The notes under the pieces were generated by a model. It was not told the DNA's origin and made no database searches. It was given only the letters and a program-made list of their open reading frames with translations. From Vibrio sp. JC009 (lineage in GTDB: Bacteria > Pseudomonadota > Gammaproteobacteria > Enterobacterales > Vibrionaceae), in contig NZ_CP092107.1 of assembly GCF_029016485.1 (NCBI RefSeq), positions 1,820,984 through 1,884,983 on the forward strand: DNA of 64,000 nt, given 5' to 3'. Of the stretch, positions 25,987 through 34,697 are shown one piece after another. How positions within the stretch are numbered: the stretch's first letter is position 1; each line of letters opens with the position of its first letter. A program made the translations under genes and the position numbers.

Positions 25987-27054
25987 ATGAGCAAAGTAAA
26001 CGAAATCACACGCGAGTCATGGATCCTGAACACTTTCCCAGAGTGGGGCACATGGCTGAACGAAGAAATTGAGAAAACAGAAGTTCAACCTAATACATTC
26101 TCAATGTGGTGGTTAGGTTGTACTGGTGTTTGGCTGAAAACTGAAGGCGGCACAAACATTTCTATGGACTTCTGGTGTGGTACCGGTAAGAAAACTCAGG
26201 CTAACGCATTTATGAAAAACCAGCACCAGATGATGCGTATGGGCGGTGTTCGTGAACTTCAGCCAAACCTTCGTACTGCTATTTTCCCAATGGACCCGTT
26301 TGCAATTAAAGAAATCGATGCCGTTCTTGCTTCTCACGACCACGCTGACCATATCGACGTTAACGTTGCGGCTGCGGTTATGCAAAACTGTGGTGAGCAC
26401 GTTAAGTTCATCGGTCCACAAGCTTGTGTGAAGCTATGGATGGAGTGGGGCGTGCCTGAAGAGCGTTGCGTTGTTGCTAAAGTTGGTGATGAGATCCAGG
26501 TGGGTGATGCACTGATTAAAGTACTGGATTCATTTGACCGTACTGCGCTTGTGACTCTTCCTGAAGGTACCTCTTCTTACGACAAAGATATCCTTGATGG
26601 CATGGATGACCGCGCGGTTAACTACCTAATCGAGACGACCGGTGGCTCTCTGTACCACTCAGGTGACTCTCACTACTCGAACTACTACGCGAAGCACGGT
26701 AATGATTATAAGATCGACGTAGCTCTGCTTTCTTACGGTGAAAACCCACGTGGTGTAACAGATAAGATGACGGCTTCTGATATCCTGCGTGCGGGTGAGT
26801 CTTTAGATTGTGAAGTGGTAATGCCTTTCCACCACGATATCTGGGCGAACTTCCAGAATGATCCTCGCGAAATCGAAGTACTTTGGAACATGAAGAAAGA
26901 CCGTCTTCAGTACAAGTTCGCACCATTCTTCTGGCAGGTAGGTGGTAAGTACACTTACCCAACAGATAAAGGCCGTATGCACTACCAGCATTTCCGTGGT
27001 TTCCGTGATATTTACACTGATGAGCCGGAACTGCCGTACAAAGCGTTTTTATAA
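25987..27054 (+). CDS. ulaG: L-ascorbate-6-phosphate lactonase UlaG
   Basis: A 355-residue metallo-beta-lactamase-fold lactonase that opens L-ascorbate 6-phosphate to 3-keto-L-gulonate 6-phosphate, the UlaD substrate. Motifs are [15 protein letters not shown], the metal site [19 protein letters not shown] and the late histidines in MPFHHDIW. The length equals that of E. coli UlaG (about 354). It follows ulaR by 19 bp and reads on the plus strand. The stop codon is immediately followed by a four-unit heptanucleotide array and then a terminator. Confidence 0.95.
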   Translation: MSKVNEITRESWILNTFPEWGTWLNEEIEKTEVQPNTFSMWWLGCTGVWLKTEGGTNISMDFWCGTGKKTQANAFMKNQHQMMRMGGVRELQPNLRTAIFPMDPFAIKEIDAVLASHDHADHIDVNVAAAVMQNCGEHVKFIGPQACVKLWMEWGVPEERCVVAKVGDEIQVGDALIKVLDSFDRTALVTLPEGTSSYDKDILDGMDDRAVNYLIETTGGSLYHSGDSHYSNYYAKHGNDYKIDVALLSYGENPRGVTDKMTASDILRAGESLDCEVVMPFHHDIWANFQNDPREIEVLWNMKKDRLQYKFAPFFWQVGGKYTYPTDKGRMHYQHFRGFRDIYTDEPELPYKAFL

Positions 27055-27082
27055 GCTTTCAGCTGTTAGTTGTCAGCTATCA
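27055..27082 (+). repeat. Heptanucleotide array a (four units)
   Basis: GCTTTCA GCTGTTA GTTGTCA GCTATCA starts at the first base after the ulaG stop codon. It is the left-most member of the array family described for 27-61 kb and has the left orientation (RGCTNTC on the plus strand). Confidence 0.85.
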
Positions 27083-27087
27083 GAGAG

Positions 27088-27117
27088 GGAGGCCGAATGG
27101 CCTCCTTTCTATTTTTT
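27088..27117 (+). terminator. Terminator of ulaRG
   Basis: GGAGGCC (27088-27094), loop GAAT, GGCCTCC (27099-27105), then TTTCTATTTTTT. It lies between the converging ulaG and yjbH genes. Confidence 0.88.
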
Positions 27118-27119
27118 GG

Positions 27120-29357
27120 TTACTTGGCAGGTCTTGTAAACCATGGGGAACGAGCGTCGGTCTCGTTAAATAGCTCGTATTTTCTGTATAGCATCTGCCC
27201 ACCATCTCTGGTCAGTGGCTGCCAGATAAATCCGGCTCTGCTTCTGCTTGGTTTAACAGTAAGAATATCCAGAGGAAAGGAGATATAGAAGCCCTTGGTA
27301 AAGCTGCCTTCTCCGTATTCATCAGCTGTTAGATTTGAAAAGCTGGCATAGGCTCCTGTAATGACACCCGAGTCAAACTGTTTGGAAAAGTCCATTCTTA
27401 CACCTTTGTCCTGACCCAAAAACTGGCCCATACTCAGCTTTAAACGGGTATCCTTCAGTAGTTCATACTCTGGTGTATAGTAAAGATTCAGGAAGCCAGT
27501 TTTACCTTTCACCAGGACATGCGCGGCACATTGAGGTGTATATACCCCACTTGCACAGTTGCCATATTCAAAGTATTCATCGGAATAAACGGACAGCCAA
27601 TTATCAGGGTCTCGCTGAGAAACATAGTTGGCATCGATACTTACGGCCCAGCTACTATCTTTGGGGCGGTACAACACTTCACCACCGACACCGGCAAACA
27701 TACTTTCCAGATAGCCACCGTAACCCTGATAATAGATACTATCGGACAGCTGATCCAGCCAGGTTAGCTGAAGGTTATTCATCCTTACCGGGTTGTCGTG
27801 TACGTAATAGCGGAATAGTGTCCTTACCCTTGGTGTTGAAGAGCTGGCAATTTGCCCCGCATCATTGATGGTATAATTGAATTTGTCATAGTTATCAGCG
27901 AGGTTTACATAAAGAGAACCACTTAATTCCAGGTTATTTGTGAGTTTATAGCTAGCACTGCCCGTTACACCAAGAGCATAAAAATAGAAGGTTTCGGCGC
28001 TGCCAAGACTCTGAGTCAGAGTAGGCTCGATACCGTAATCAAGCGCTTCAACAGAGTCTGAAAGAAGTTCACTTCTCCGACTTTCTTTTGACTGAGAAGT
28101 TTGAGATACACTGTCTAACTTGGCATCATCCAGCTTTGCACCCAGATAACCATTGTTGGCATAATCGTCGAAAGCATCAGCATCATAGCTGGTTTTTCTA
28201 AGATCCATACTATGGTTCGTTTCTACAAACGTGTAAGTTTTAATATCTTTCGTTCTGTTTTGGGAAAGAATTAATGCAGCGCGTTCGTGTGCAGAATCCA
28301 GTTTTCGATATTTGGTAGGTTCACCCCTGACGGTAATGGTGTCACCCTCTACAGATATCTGGGTTTGTTCGAAACCAGCATTACTGGCCAGCAGTTCTGA
28401 AATTTTATCCCAATCAGGATTTTCTGCATTTGATCCCGGCGCATAGGCTGGCTTAGGTGTGTCACGCCATGGCTGAGATAACTCATTAAAGTTGGTCTTA
28501 GCTGTTACGCCGAAGGTTACAGTATCGCCTCTTTCGTAACTTAGCCTGATATCAGCCCAGTAGGACGGACTGTACACCAGGCCAAAGTTCCATGGAGTAT
28601 GCTGGGTCATGTCGACAGCACCCTCTGCAACAGGATAGTCGTTGCTATAGTCGTTACCTTCGTACTCAACTTTAATGCGAAGAGGCTCGTATGGTGTTTG
28701 ATATTCAACCCCTCCAAAGATAGCAGCAGGGCCTCTAAACCAGCGTTCAAAATCAACGGAGCCACCACTGCCTTTGAAACTGCTGTCTCTGGAGCAAAAA
28801 CCTTCACTAAGCTCACATAAAGGGCTTGAAATATCTCCTCTCTGGCCCAGATAGCCCCAGCCCATTCCTAAAGTAAAGTCAAGGTTACCATAGCGCTTAG
28901 TTGCTGCGATGTATTCACCATCAAACAGGCCTGTGCCACCAAAGTCTCTGACACCGACAGAGGTTTCAGGAAGCCAGTCGCTCTCTTCCCAAAGTCGGAT
29001 TTTAAAGTCAATCCCCTTATCGGTGTATTCTGTATCGCCACTGAACCCTGCATCACTGCTATAAAGCAAATCCTGCACCATGGTGTAGCGGATTGTAGTT
29101 TCAAACCAGGAAAGTAACTGAAGTGAAACAGAAGCGTGATGATATTCGTTATTAACGGTGACACCAAAGTTAAATTCTCCTTCAGGAGCCATTCTCCCTG
29201 ATGGAGCCTGCATTAAGCCTACACCACCAAAGTCTGACTGTGATACTTCGAGAGTTGGTTCTTTGAATACATCAGCATTTACCGATAGTGATAAAGGTAT
29301 GGTACTGAAAAGTGTGGCGTTAATAGCCTGAGATAATATGGAAGACTTATACTTCAT
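27120..29357 (-). CDS. yjbH: YjbH-type outer-membrane exopolysaccharide protein
   Basis: A 745-residue exported protein of the YjbH/GfcD family (WbfB in Vibrio polysaccharide loci). It has an N-terminal signal peptide ending near SVNA, repeated amphipathic strands through the length, and sections such as FGGVGLMQAPSGRMAPEGEF that are typical of the family. It is thought to form an outer-membrane beta structure working in polysaccharide export. It is the last of four genes read leftward (yjbE, yjbF, yjbG, yjbH), and its start touches the yjbG stop (shared base 29357). Convergent with ulaRG. Confidence 0.88.
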   Translation of the reverse strand: MKYKSSILSQAINATLFSTIPLSLSVNADVFKEPTLEVSQSDFGGVGLMQAPSGRMAPEGEFNFGVTVNNEYHHASVSLQLLSWFETTIRYTMVQDLLYSSDAGFSGDTEYTDKGIDFKIRLWEESDWLPETSVGVRDFGGTGLFDGEYIAATKRYGNLDFTLGMGWGYLGQRGDISSPLCELSEGFCSRDSSFKGSGGSVDFERWFRGPAAIFGGVEYQTPYEPLRIKVEYEGNDYSNDYPVAEGAVDMTQHTPWNFGLVYSPSYWADIRLSYERGDTVTFGVTAKTNFNELSQPWRDTPKPAYAPGSNAENPDWDKISELLASNAGFEQTQISVEGDTITVRGEPTKYRKLDSAHERAALILSQNRTKDIKTYTFVETNHSMDLRKTSYDADAFDDYANNGYLGAKLDDAKLDSVSQTSQSKESRRSELLSDSVEALDYGIEPTLTQSLGSAETFYFYALGVTGSASYKLTNNLELSGSLYVNLADNYDKFNYTINDAGQIASSSTPRVRTLFRYYVHDNPVRMNNLQLTWLDQLSDSIYYQGYGGYLESMFAGVGGEVLYRPKDSSWAVSIDANYVSQRDPDNWLSVYSDEYFEYGNCASGVYTPQCAAHVLVKGKTGFLNLYYTPEYELLKDTRLKLSMGQFLGQDKGVRMDFSKQFDSGVITGAYASFSNLTADEYGEGSFTKGFYISFPLDILTVKPSRSRAGFIWQPLTRDGGQMLYRKYELFNETDARSPWFTRPAK

Positions 29358-30124
29358 TACTGCTGGCTTCCTTGTGTTGGCGGTTCCATATAACGTAATA
29401 ATTCTGCTATCTCTCGGTTAAGCCCGGACATGCGCTCAGGGAGATCTTCAAACCCTATGTAAAGAAGTGCCCCCGGAGCTAAGAATACAGTCTGGTTTTT
29501 CCAGTAACTGTCACTGATTACTGATAAAGCTCCGTCTGGTTGTATGATGAAAATACTTTTATCATTGCTGTTCTGGGGCAGGGAAGCTTGCTCTATGTAG
29601 GTATTCAGTGGTTGGTGGCCTTTTAATTTAAACGCAGCTAGCGATGTGGTCGTACCCACAACAAATATATTGTTGGTACGAGGTGGGGAAATAAGCGAAT
29701 AGACGCCCTCAAGTACAGGGTTTAATGATAATTTGAGCCTAATAAGGTCATTGTCCAGAGGAATAAAGTGACGATAACCGAATTTTGCTTTATTAAGCAG
29801 ATCACTCAGAAGGTCAGCTTTGAAAGTTGATCCGGTATGATATCTGGAGAGGTAGTTAAGTTTTTCCAGAACCTTTTTTTTCATTACTTCAATTTGGCTG
29901 TTTTTAGCCGGCTCGATTAACTGTGCTCCAAGCCAGTATGGCGCCGTGAGTTTGTTTTTATATATATAGGCATTGGTTTCACTTAAAACCTGAGAAAGTC
30001 TGACAGGCTCTTTGTATACGAGAGTCGCAGAATAACTGGGAAGCGATATTTTAGCTTCTGATGCAGAAGCTAAAACTGAAAAAGCAGAAGACAGAACGAA
30101 CAGAATTCTAAATACAAGGCTCAT
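29357..30124 (-). CDS. yjbG: YjbG/GfcC-type periplasmic polysaccharide protein
   Basis: A 255-residue exported protein of the YjbG/GfcC family (capsule biosynthesis GfcC). A signal peptide occupies residues 1-20 (LFVLSSAFSVLASA). The C-terminal half has the SLBB-like ubiquitin fold seen in GfcC: NNIFVVGTT, LNTYIEQA and the closing LYIGFEDLP. It works in the periplasm with YjbF and YjbH; its exact step is unknown. It is four bases downstream of the yjbF stop and shares one base with yjbH, so the three are coupled. Confidence 0.85.
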   Translation of the reverse strand: MSLVFRILFVLSSAFSVLASASEAKISLPSYSATLVYKEPVRLSQVLSETNAYIYKNKLTAPYWLGAQLIEPAKNSQIEVMKKKVLEKLNYLSRYHTGSTFKADLLSDLLNKAKFGYRHFIPLDNDLIRLKLSLNPVLEGVYSLISPPRTNNIFVVGTTTSLAAFKLKGHQPLNTYIEQASLPQNSNDKSIFIIQPDGALSVISDSYWKNQTVFLAPGALLYIGFEDLPERMSGLNREIAELLRYMEPPTQGSQQ

Positions 30125-30127
30125 AAA

Positions 30128-30817
30128 TTACCCATTAAAATGTTTTACAATGGTCATTGCTACTTCAGGCATTTCAGGTCCTATGCTCTGAATGGATTTA
30201 ACTACTCTATGGGTGCTTTTATCCAGCCAGAAGTGGTTAGTGATTGTTCTATTTAGGCTGGGAAAGTGCACAGTTTCCTGATAGTACTGAGTGGTTTTTT
30301 CCCACGTTGTAGCCGCAATAGTTTCATCATTCATATAACGCCACTGTATTTCTGCTGTATATCCATAACGATATTCAGGTTGCCAGTCATACTTTGCCTG
30401 CCAGTAATGAGCTTTTGGTTTTTCACCCTGAATGGATAGCGGATCCAAATGTTTAGAGGGCGTTATACCCACTAAGTTATCTATGGGTAATCGAAGAGTT
30501 TTAATCAGACGACCATTTTCAGTCACAAGCATTCCAAAGTCAGAACTAACCCACTTAAGTTGAGTGTGGTTCGGGGCTTTAAGTGATGGTTCGGCAAGCC
30601 CTAAGACAATAAAAACTTCAGCACCATCGTCTATTCGTACATTGGTGCTTGCATAGGGGAGCTTATTTATATCTTCAGCAGACATATTGGCATCTTCAAA
30701 GCCAAATACCCCCTCTTTTAGGGTTGCGTTAAAGTCTTGATAGTTCTGAGTGCAGGCAATGAGACACAGGCTAACAAAACCTGCGAACACATTTTTTGTC
30801 CTTTTGAGATTTTTCAT
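30128..30817 (-). CDS. yjbF: YjbF/GfcB-type lipoprotein
   Basis: A 229-residue lipoprotein of the YjbF/GfcB family. The signal peptide ends in a lipobox (SLCLIACTQN, Cys near residue 22). The rest is soluble beta-rich sequence (GVFGFEDANMS, ADINKLPYASTNVRIDDGAEVFIVLG). ATG 30817 is chosen; an apparent 50-residue extension upstream is translation of the yjbE coding region and terminator in another frame. It sits downstream of a strong hairpin separating it from yjbE. Confidence 0.88.
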   Translation of the reverse strand: MKNLKRTKNVFAGFVSLCLIACTQNYQDFNATLKEGVFGFEDANMSAEDINKLPYASTNVRIDDGAEVFIVLGLAEPSLKAPNHTQLKWVSSDFGMLVTENGRLIKTLRLPIDNLVGITPSKHLDPLSIQGEKPKAHYWQAKYDWQPEYRYGYTAEIQWRYMNDETIAATTWEKTTQYYQETVHFPSLNRTITNHFWLDKSTHRVVKSIQSIGPEMPEVAMTIVKHFNG

Positions 30818-30831
30818 GTTTTTTCTTTGGT

Positions 30832-30862
30832 AAAAAAAAGCCATCAATGTTTGATGGCTTTT
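30832..30862 (-). terminator. Hairpin terminator between yjbE and yjbF
   Basis: On the minus strand GCCATCAA, loop ACA, TTGATGGC is followed by eight T. It sits 20 bp past the yjbE stop and 15 bp before the yjbF start, so yjbFGH transcription must depend on read-through or a second promoter. Confidence 0.85.
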
Positions 30863-30881
30863 AGATTTGCTTGTTACTAGC

Positions 30882-31130
30882 TTAGTTAGTGTTAGTAGTA
30901 GTAGTAGTAGCTGCGCTTGAACTGTTGTTAGAAGCAACAATCGCACCAGCAGCAACAACACCAACAACTGTTAGTGCAGTAGTCGCTGTAATACCAGCGC
31001 CTGCAGCAGCAGCGCCACTAGCACCAGCAGCACCGCCGCCCGCACTAGCACCAGCACCAGACTCACTAGTTGCAGCTAGTGCTGAACCAGCAAATAAAGC
31101 CAGAACTAGAGTAGCAATACTCTTTTTCAT
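30882..31130 (-). CDS. yjbE: YjbE-type small secreted protein
   Basis: An 82-residue protein: signal peptide MKKSIATLVLALFAGSALA, then an alanine/glycine/serine-rich stretch, a hydrophobic segment (TTALTVVGVVAAGAIVAS) and a tail of serines, threonines and asparagines. This is the pattern of YjbE, an exported protein encoded at the head of the yjb operon and linked to exopolysaccharide production. I chose ATG 31130 over the frame start at 31169 because it gives a canonical signal peptide and AAGGAAATA precedes it. It is the first gene of the unit. Confidence 0.85.
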   Translation of the reverse strand: MKKSIATLVLALFAGSALAATSESGAGASAGGGAAGASGAAAAGAGITATTALTVVGVVAAGAIVASNNSSSAATTTTTNTN

Positions 31131-31614
31131 ATTATTTCCTTTTAAAAACATCGATGTTTTACAAGCCAACAGAGACGTTGACTGACGAAATATAACAAAA
31201 AAAACATGAATAAATAAAGACTCAATTATAAAAAATATTCAATTTAGTGCTTAATTGTCCAAGAAATAAGAAGCTAATTATAAAATTGTTATTTTTCGCC
31301 CTTATGCATGCAAGCAAAGCAAAGTAGCTAAAAATGGCAATATATGATGTTCAGGAGCTAGGTTGCGAAATTATATGCCCCTTGTCGCAGGAGTGGTGTC
31401 ATGGTACTGTATCCCGTAAAATTTTGTAATAAATTATAAATTTCACATAAAAACAGTTAGTTGTGTTTTTAGTCAGTTTTTTATGCGGATGGGGATAGCG
31501 GCTGCCTACGGGCGGTAGCGTGCCTGGACATGTGAACTGGATAAAAACTTTCACAGTATATTTACTATCTGTGTACGAACAGTTAACTGTTTATTTAAGA
31601 TATAAGAGTTGGTT
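31131..31614. promoter_or_regulatory. Divergent yjb / capsule control region
   Basis: The 484-bp gap separates yjbE (minus) from the capsule operon (plus). It is very AT-rich to about 31480 and then carries the ops element. It must contain promoters for both directions; I cannot place them confidently. Confidence 0.6.
31511..31522 (+). promoter_or_regulatory. ops element (JUMPstart core)
   Basis: GGCGGTAGCGTG, followed by CCTGGA, is the core of the JUMPstart sequence, which recruits RfaH to paused RNA polymerase for long surface-polysaccharide operons. It lies about 100 bp upstream of the first capsule gene on the same strand. Confidence 0.9.
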
Positions 31615-32028
31615 TTGAAGCTTAGTTTAGAGAAAAGATCGGTTTTAAGAAATCTATCGGTCACCCTTATTGCCGCCCTAATCACTGCATGCTCCGGTGC
31701 TCCCCGTCAGGTTGAGGCTGATGTGCCTCTTGTCGCCCAGACAAACAAATTTGATGACGCTAATCTTGTTTCCTCTCAATACTGGAATGTTTTGGACGAT
31801 CCTTCTGCTAATTATCTGTCTCATCCTTCCTATCAAATCCAAATCGGCCCCAAGTATATTTCTGCATTAGGTCTTGAATGCAGGCCTTTAAAAATTGCCC
31901 TGAGCGAAGTTCAGCTAGATAACAGGGTTGTTTGTGTACAAACCCACAAAGACAATAAAGGAAAGACTATCAAAGCTTGGTACCTTACCAAGAGTATTCT
32001 GCAGGAAACGCAAGAGATAGATATCTAG
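31615..32028 (+). CDS. Small lipoprotein at the head of the capsule operon
   Basis: A lipoprotein of about 137 residues. The signal sequence SVTLIAALITACSG ends in a lipobox with cysteine near residue 26. The mature part resembles small DVU3141/wbf-type surface lipoproteins with paired late cysteines (GLECRPLKIAL and NRVVCVQTH) that may form a disulfide. No enzyme motif is visible. No ATG is available; TTG at 31615 has AAGAG six bases upstream, better than TTG at 31609 which has no spacing. It is followed five bases later by kpsD, so it is probably an export or assembly accessory of the same machine. Confidence 0.6.
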   Translation: MKLSLEKRSVLRNLSVTLIAALITACSGAPRQVEADVPLVAQTNKFDDANLVSSQYWNVLDDPSANYLSHPSYQIQIGPKYISALGLECRPLKIALSEVQLDNRVVCVQTHKDNKGKTIKAWYLTKSILQETQEIDI

Positions 32029-32032
32029 GATT

Positions 32033-33787
32033 ATGCAGCATTTTAACTTAAAGACTTTTGTTAGCCGGGTTATTTCCCTGGCGGCTATTAGTGCATATGT
32101 ACCATTTAGTGCCAGTGCCATTTCTCTAAATGAACAGCAACTTTCCAGTTCTGCTACACCGGCTCAATTGCAGCAGGCGGCGCAGATGGGTATGGCTCCG
32201 AATCAATCGTTAGAAGCAGGGTCATATACTAAAGAGAACCGAAATAACGCATTATTACCAGGGGAGGTGGATGTACGGCAATTACTTCCGTCTTCAGGAG
32301 AAGCCTTTCCGCCACCGTATGCGGCAAATTTATTTGCTGGTGGTTATGAGTCAGAAAGAACGGACGGGTTAAATGATAATTATCTGATCGCTCCCGGTGA
32401 TAAAATCAATATCTGGCTCTGGGGCGCAGTAAATTATTCAGATGTTGCAACCGTGGATAATCAGGGGAATATCTTTATCCCTAATATCGGTCCTATTACC
32501 GTTAAAGATGTTCCGGCTAGTGAAGTTAATGCCCTTGTTACTTCCAAGATTAAGCGTATCTATACCAATAATGTTAGTGTGTATGTGAACCTGCTTACAA
32601 CTACGCCCGTTAGCATTTATCTTTCCGGACCTGTCATTCGTCCGGGACAATATGCTGGTATGGCATCAGATAGCATTCTCTATTTTCTTAAGCGTGCCGG
32701 GGGAATTGATTCTGAACGCGGTAGCTATAGAGAAATCCAGGTAATTAGAAACGATGAAGTTCTGAAAACCGTTGATCTGTACGACTTTATTCGTACGGGT
32801 AATATGCCAAAGGTTAACTTTAAAGATGGCGATGTTATTCTGGTTAGCCCACAGAAGTCGGCTATTACTGTCTCTGGGGCAGTCAGAAATCCATTCCGCT
32901 TTGAATTAAAGCAACAGACTTCAGTTGGTGAGCAGCTTACAAGTTATTCAAGACCTTTAGCGAAAGCGAGTCATGTAGGTATTGTAGGAAACAGAGAAAG
33001 TGGTCCGTTTTCCGTTTATATCTCCTACGAAAAGTTCAAAGACTTTGAGCTGAAAGATGGCGATAAGGTGATTTTTAACGATGACCTGCACGCAAAGATC
33101 ATCGATATTCAGATATCAGGTAGTTATGAAGGGCCTTCATACTTCGCAGTAAAAGAAGGAACACTGCTGCATGATATGCTTTCTTATATCCCTGTTGAGG
33201 AAAGCTTAGCTGATTACGAGTCTATCTATATCCTTCGCGAAAGTGTGGCGCAGCGTCAAAAAGAGATGCTAGAAGAGTCGCTTAACCGCTTAGAAAAGAG
33301 TGTATTTACAGCGCCAGCTTCCTCAGATGGTGAGGCAGCTATTCGTGCGCAAGAAGCGCAAATGGTCTTACAGTTTACCGAGAGAGCTAGGAGAATTGAG
33401 CCACTTGGTAAGGTAATCGTTTCTGAAAACGGCAATATTGCAAATATCCGCCTGGAGCAGGGCGATCAGATTGTAATTCCACCAAAAACCGACCTTATCC
33501 AGATCGCTGGTGAAGTACTTATGCCACAGGCAGTAGTATTTAGCCCCAAGGCAACAGTGGATGACTATGTAGCCTGGGCTGGTGGATTTACCGAAAGGGC
33601 AGAAGACTCACGTATTGCAGTGATCAGAGCAAACGGGCTGGTTGAATTCAACGACACAGCAAGCGTCCGAAAAGGCGACCAAATAATGGTTCTGCCAAAA
33701 GTTGACACCAAAACCATGCAAGCGATCAAAGATATCACTCAGATCATCTACCAAATCGCAGTCGCAGCAAACGTAGCAATAGACTAA
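32033..33787 (+). CDS. kpsD: Polysaccharide export protein KpsD
   Basis: A 584-residue periplasmic/outer-membrane polysaccharide export protein. The signal peptide ends near SASA without a lipobox, as in KpsD but unlike lipoprotein Wza. The export core is YLIAPGDKINIWLWGAVNYS (residues about 121-140), followed by several SLBB domains (VSIYLSGPVIRPGQYAG, ITVSGAVRNPFRF, IQIAGEVLMPQAV). E. coli KpsD is about 558 residues. KpsD joins the inner-membrane KpsMTE complex to the cell surface. Neighbours kpsM and kpsE support this. The gene is second in the ops-led operon. Confidence 0.88.
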   Translation: MQHFNLKTFVSRVISLAAISAYVPFSASAISLNEQQLSSSATPAQLQQAAQMGMAPNQSLEAGSYTKENRNNALLPGEVDVRQLLPSSGEAFPPPYAANLFAGGYESERTDGLNDNYLIAPGDKINIWLWGAVNYSDVATVDNQGNIFIPNIGPITVKDVPASEVNALVTSKIKRIYTNNVSVYVNLLTTTPVSIYLSGPVIRPGQYAGMASDSILYFLKRAGGIDSERGSYREIQVIRNDEVLKTVDLYDFIRTGNMPKVNFKDGDVILVSPQKSAITVSGAVRNPFRFELKQQTSVGEQLTSYSRPLAKASHVGIVGNRESGPFSVYISYEKFKDFELKDGDKVIFNDDLHAKIIDIQISGSYEGPSYFAVKEGTLLHDMLSYIPVEESLADYESIYILRESVAQRQKEMLEESLNRLEKSVFTAPASSDGEAAIRAQEAQMVLQFTERARRIEPLGKVIVSENGNIANIRLEQGDQIVIPPKTDLIQIAGEVLMPQAVVFSPKATVDDYVAWAGGFTERAEDSRIAVIRANGLVEFNDTASVRKGDQIMVLPKVDTKTMQAIKDITQIIYQIAVAANVAID

Positions 33788-33800
33788 CATGCCAAATCTT

Positions 33801-33828
33801 ACAGCTTGCAGCTTAAAGCTTAAAGCTC
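33801..33828 (+). repeat. Heptanucleotide array b (four units)
   Basis: ACAGCTT GCAGCTT AAAGCTT AAAGCTC, between kpsD and kpsM. Its complement reads AGCTTTA AGCTGCA..., matching the family with A in place of C at the last position. Confidence 0.75.
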
Positions 33829-33853
33829 CCCTGATATCCCGAGCGGCTCTCGT

Positions 33854-34639
33854 ATGGCTTTAGTAAAAAAACGCGCCGCTCTCCAAATCTGGGGGGATGT
33901 GATTTTTGCAATTTTCCTTCGAGAAGTAAGGGGTAAATCGAGTGATAAGCTTGGTATTGCTTGGTCAGTAGTTTCGCCAGTTGCCTTTATCTTTTTCCTT
34001 TCATTTTTCCGGGGGAAACTGGATGGAGGAATGACACACGGTGTTCCAACATTTTATTTTATGGTTTATGGGATGATACTGATACAGTTTTTTTTAGGCA
34101 CAGTTTCTTCAGTCAGTGGAGCAATTACCAAAAATAAACCATTATATGCTTTCAGACAGGTACAACCGTTAAGTTCTGTAATCGCTATAACAGTCTTGGA
34201 ACTTCTTATTAAGCTATTCGTAGTATTCGCAATAGCTGTGATTTGCTTCTTTTTAGAAGTGGAATTTTATATTGCAGATCCTTTAGAAGTCATTCTTATC
34301 TTTATTCGTGTTTGGCTATTCTGCACTAGTATTGGCCTAATATTTGCGCTATTGAAGTGTTATGTCCCTGAGCTGGATAAAATACGTTCGTTGGCTATGA
34401 GACCGATGTTTTTTATCTCAGGGTTGTTTTTTAGTCTGCAAGATTTTCCAAGAGAATATTGGCCTTATTTAAATTGGAACCCTTTGCTTCACGCAGTGGA
34501 GCTAACGCGTTATGCTGCTTACCCAGCATATGGAAATGTGGGAGTAAGCTATTTTTACTTGGATCTGTTTACCTTACTGAGTTTATGTTTAGCTCTTTCT
34601 TGTTACCACATTGGTTGGAAGCAGGCTATTAGTCGTTAA
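33854..34639 (+). CDS. kpsM: Capsule ABC transporter permease KpsM
   Basis: A 261-residue ABC-2-type permease with six predicted membrane helices. The N-terminal LREVRGKSSDKLGIAWSVV, the FYFMVYGM helix and the ending FFISGLFFSLQDFPREYWPYL/NPLLHAVELTR segments are typical of KpsM/BexB proteins, which move completed chains across the inner membrane. Its ATPase partner kpsT is not adjacent, as it usually is, but about 21 kb downstream (55549-56199). Heptanucleotide array b lies just upstream. Confidence 0.9.
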   Translation: MALVKKRAALQIWGDVIFAIFLREVRGKSSDKLGIAWSVVSPVAFIFFLSFFRGKLDGGMTHGVPTFYFMVYGMILIQFFLGTVSSVSGAITKNKPLYAFRQVQPLSSVIAITVLELLIKLFVVFAIAVICFFLEVEFYIADPLEVILIFIRVWLFCTSIGLIFALLKCYVPELDKIRSLAMRPMFFISGLFFSLQDFPREYWPYLNWNPLLHAVELTRYAAYPAYGNVGVSYFYLDLFTLLSLCLALSCYHIGWKQAISR

Positions 34640-34697
34640 TAATGTACGCATGAGTATTTAGTGAAAGAGCAAAGGTATTAATAACTAGGTTTAGAAA

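Noticed and set aside
30818..30967. 50-residue leucine-rich N-terminal extension of YjbF
   Set aside because: It reads the yjbE gene end and terminator in another frame; the lipoprotein signal begins at 30817.
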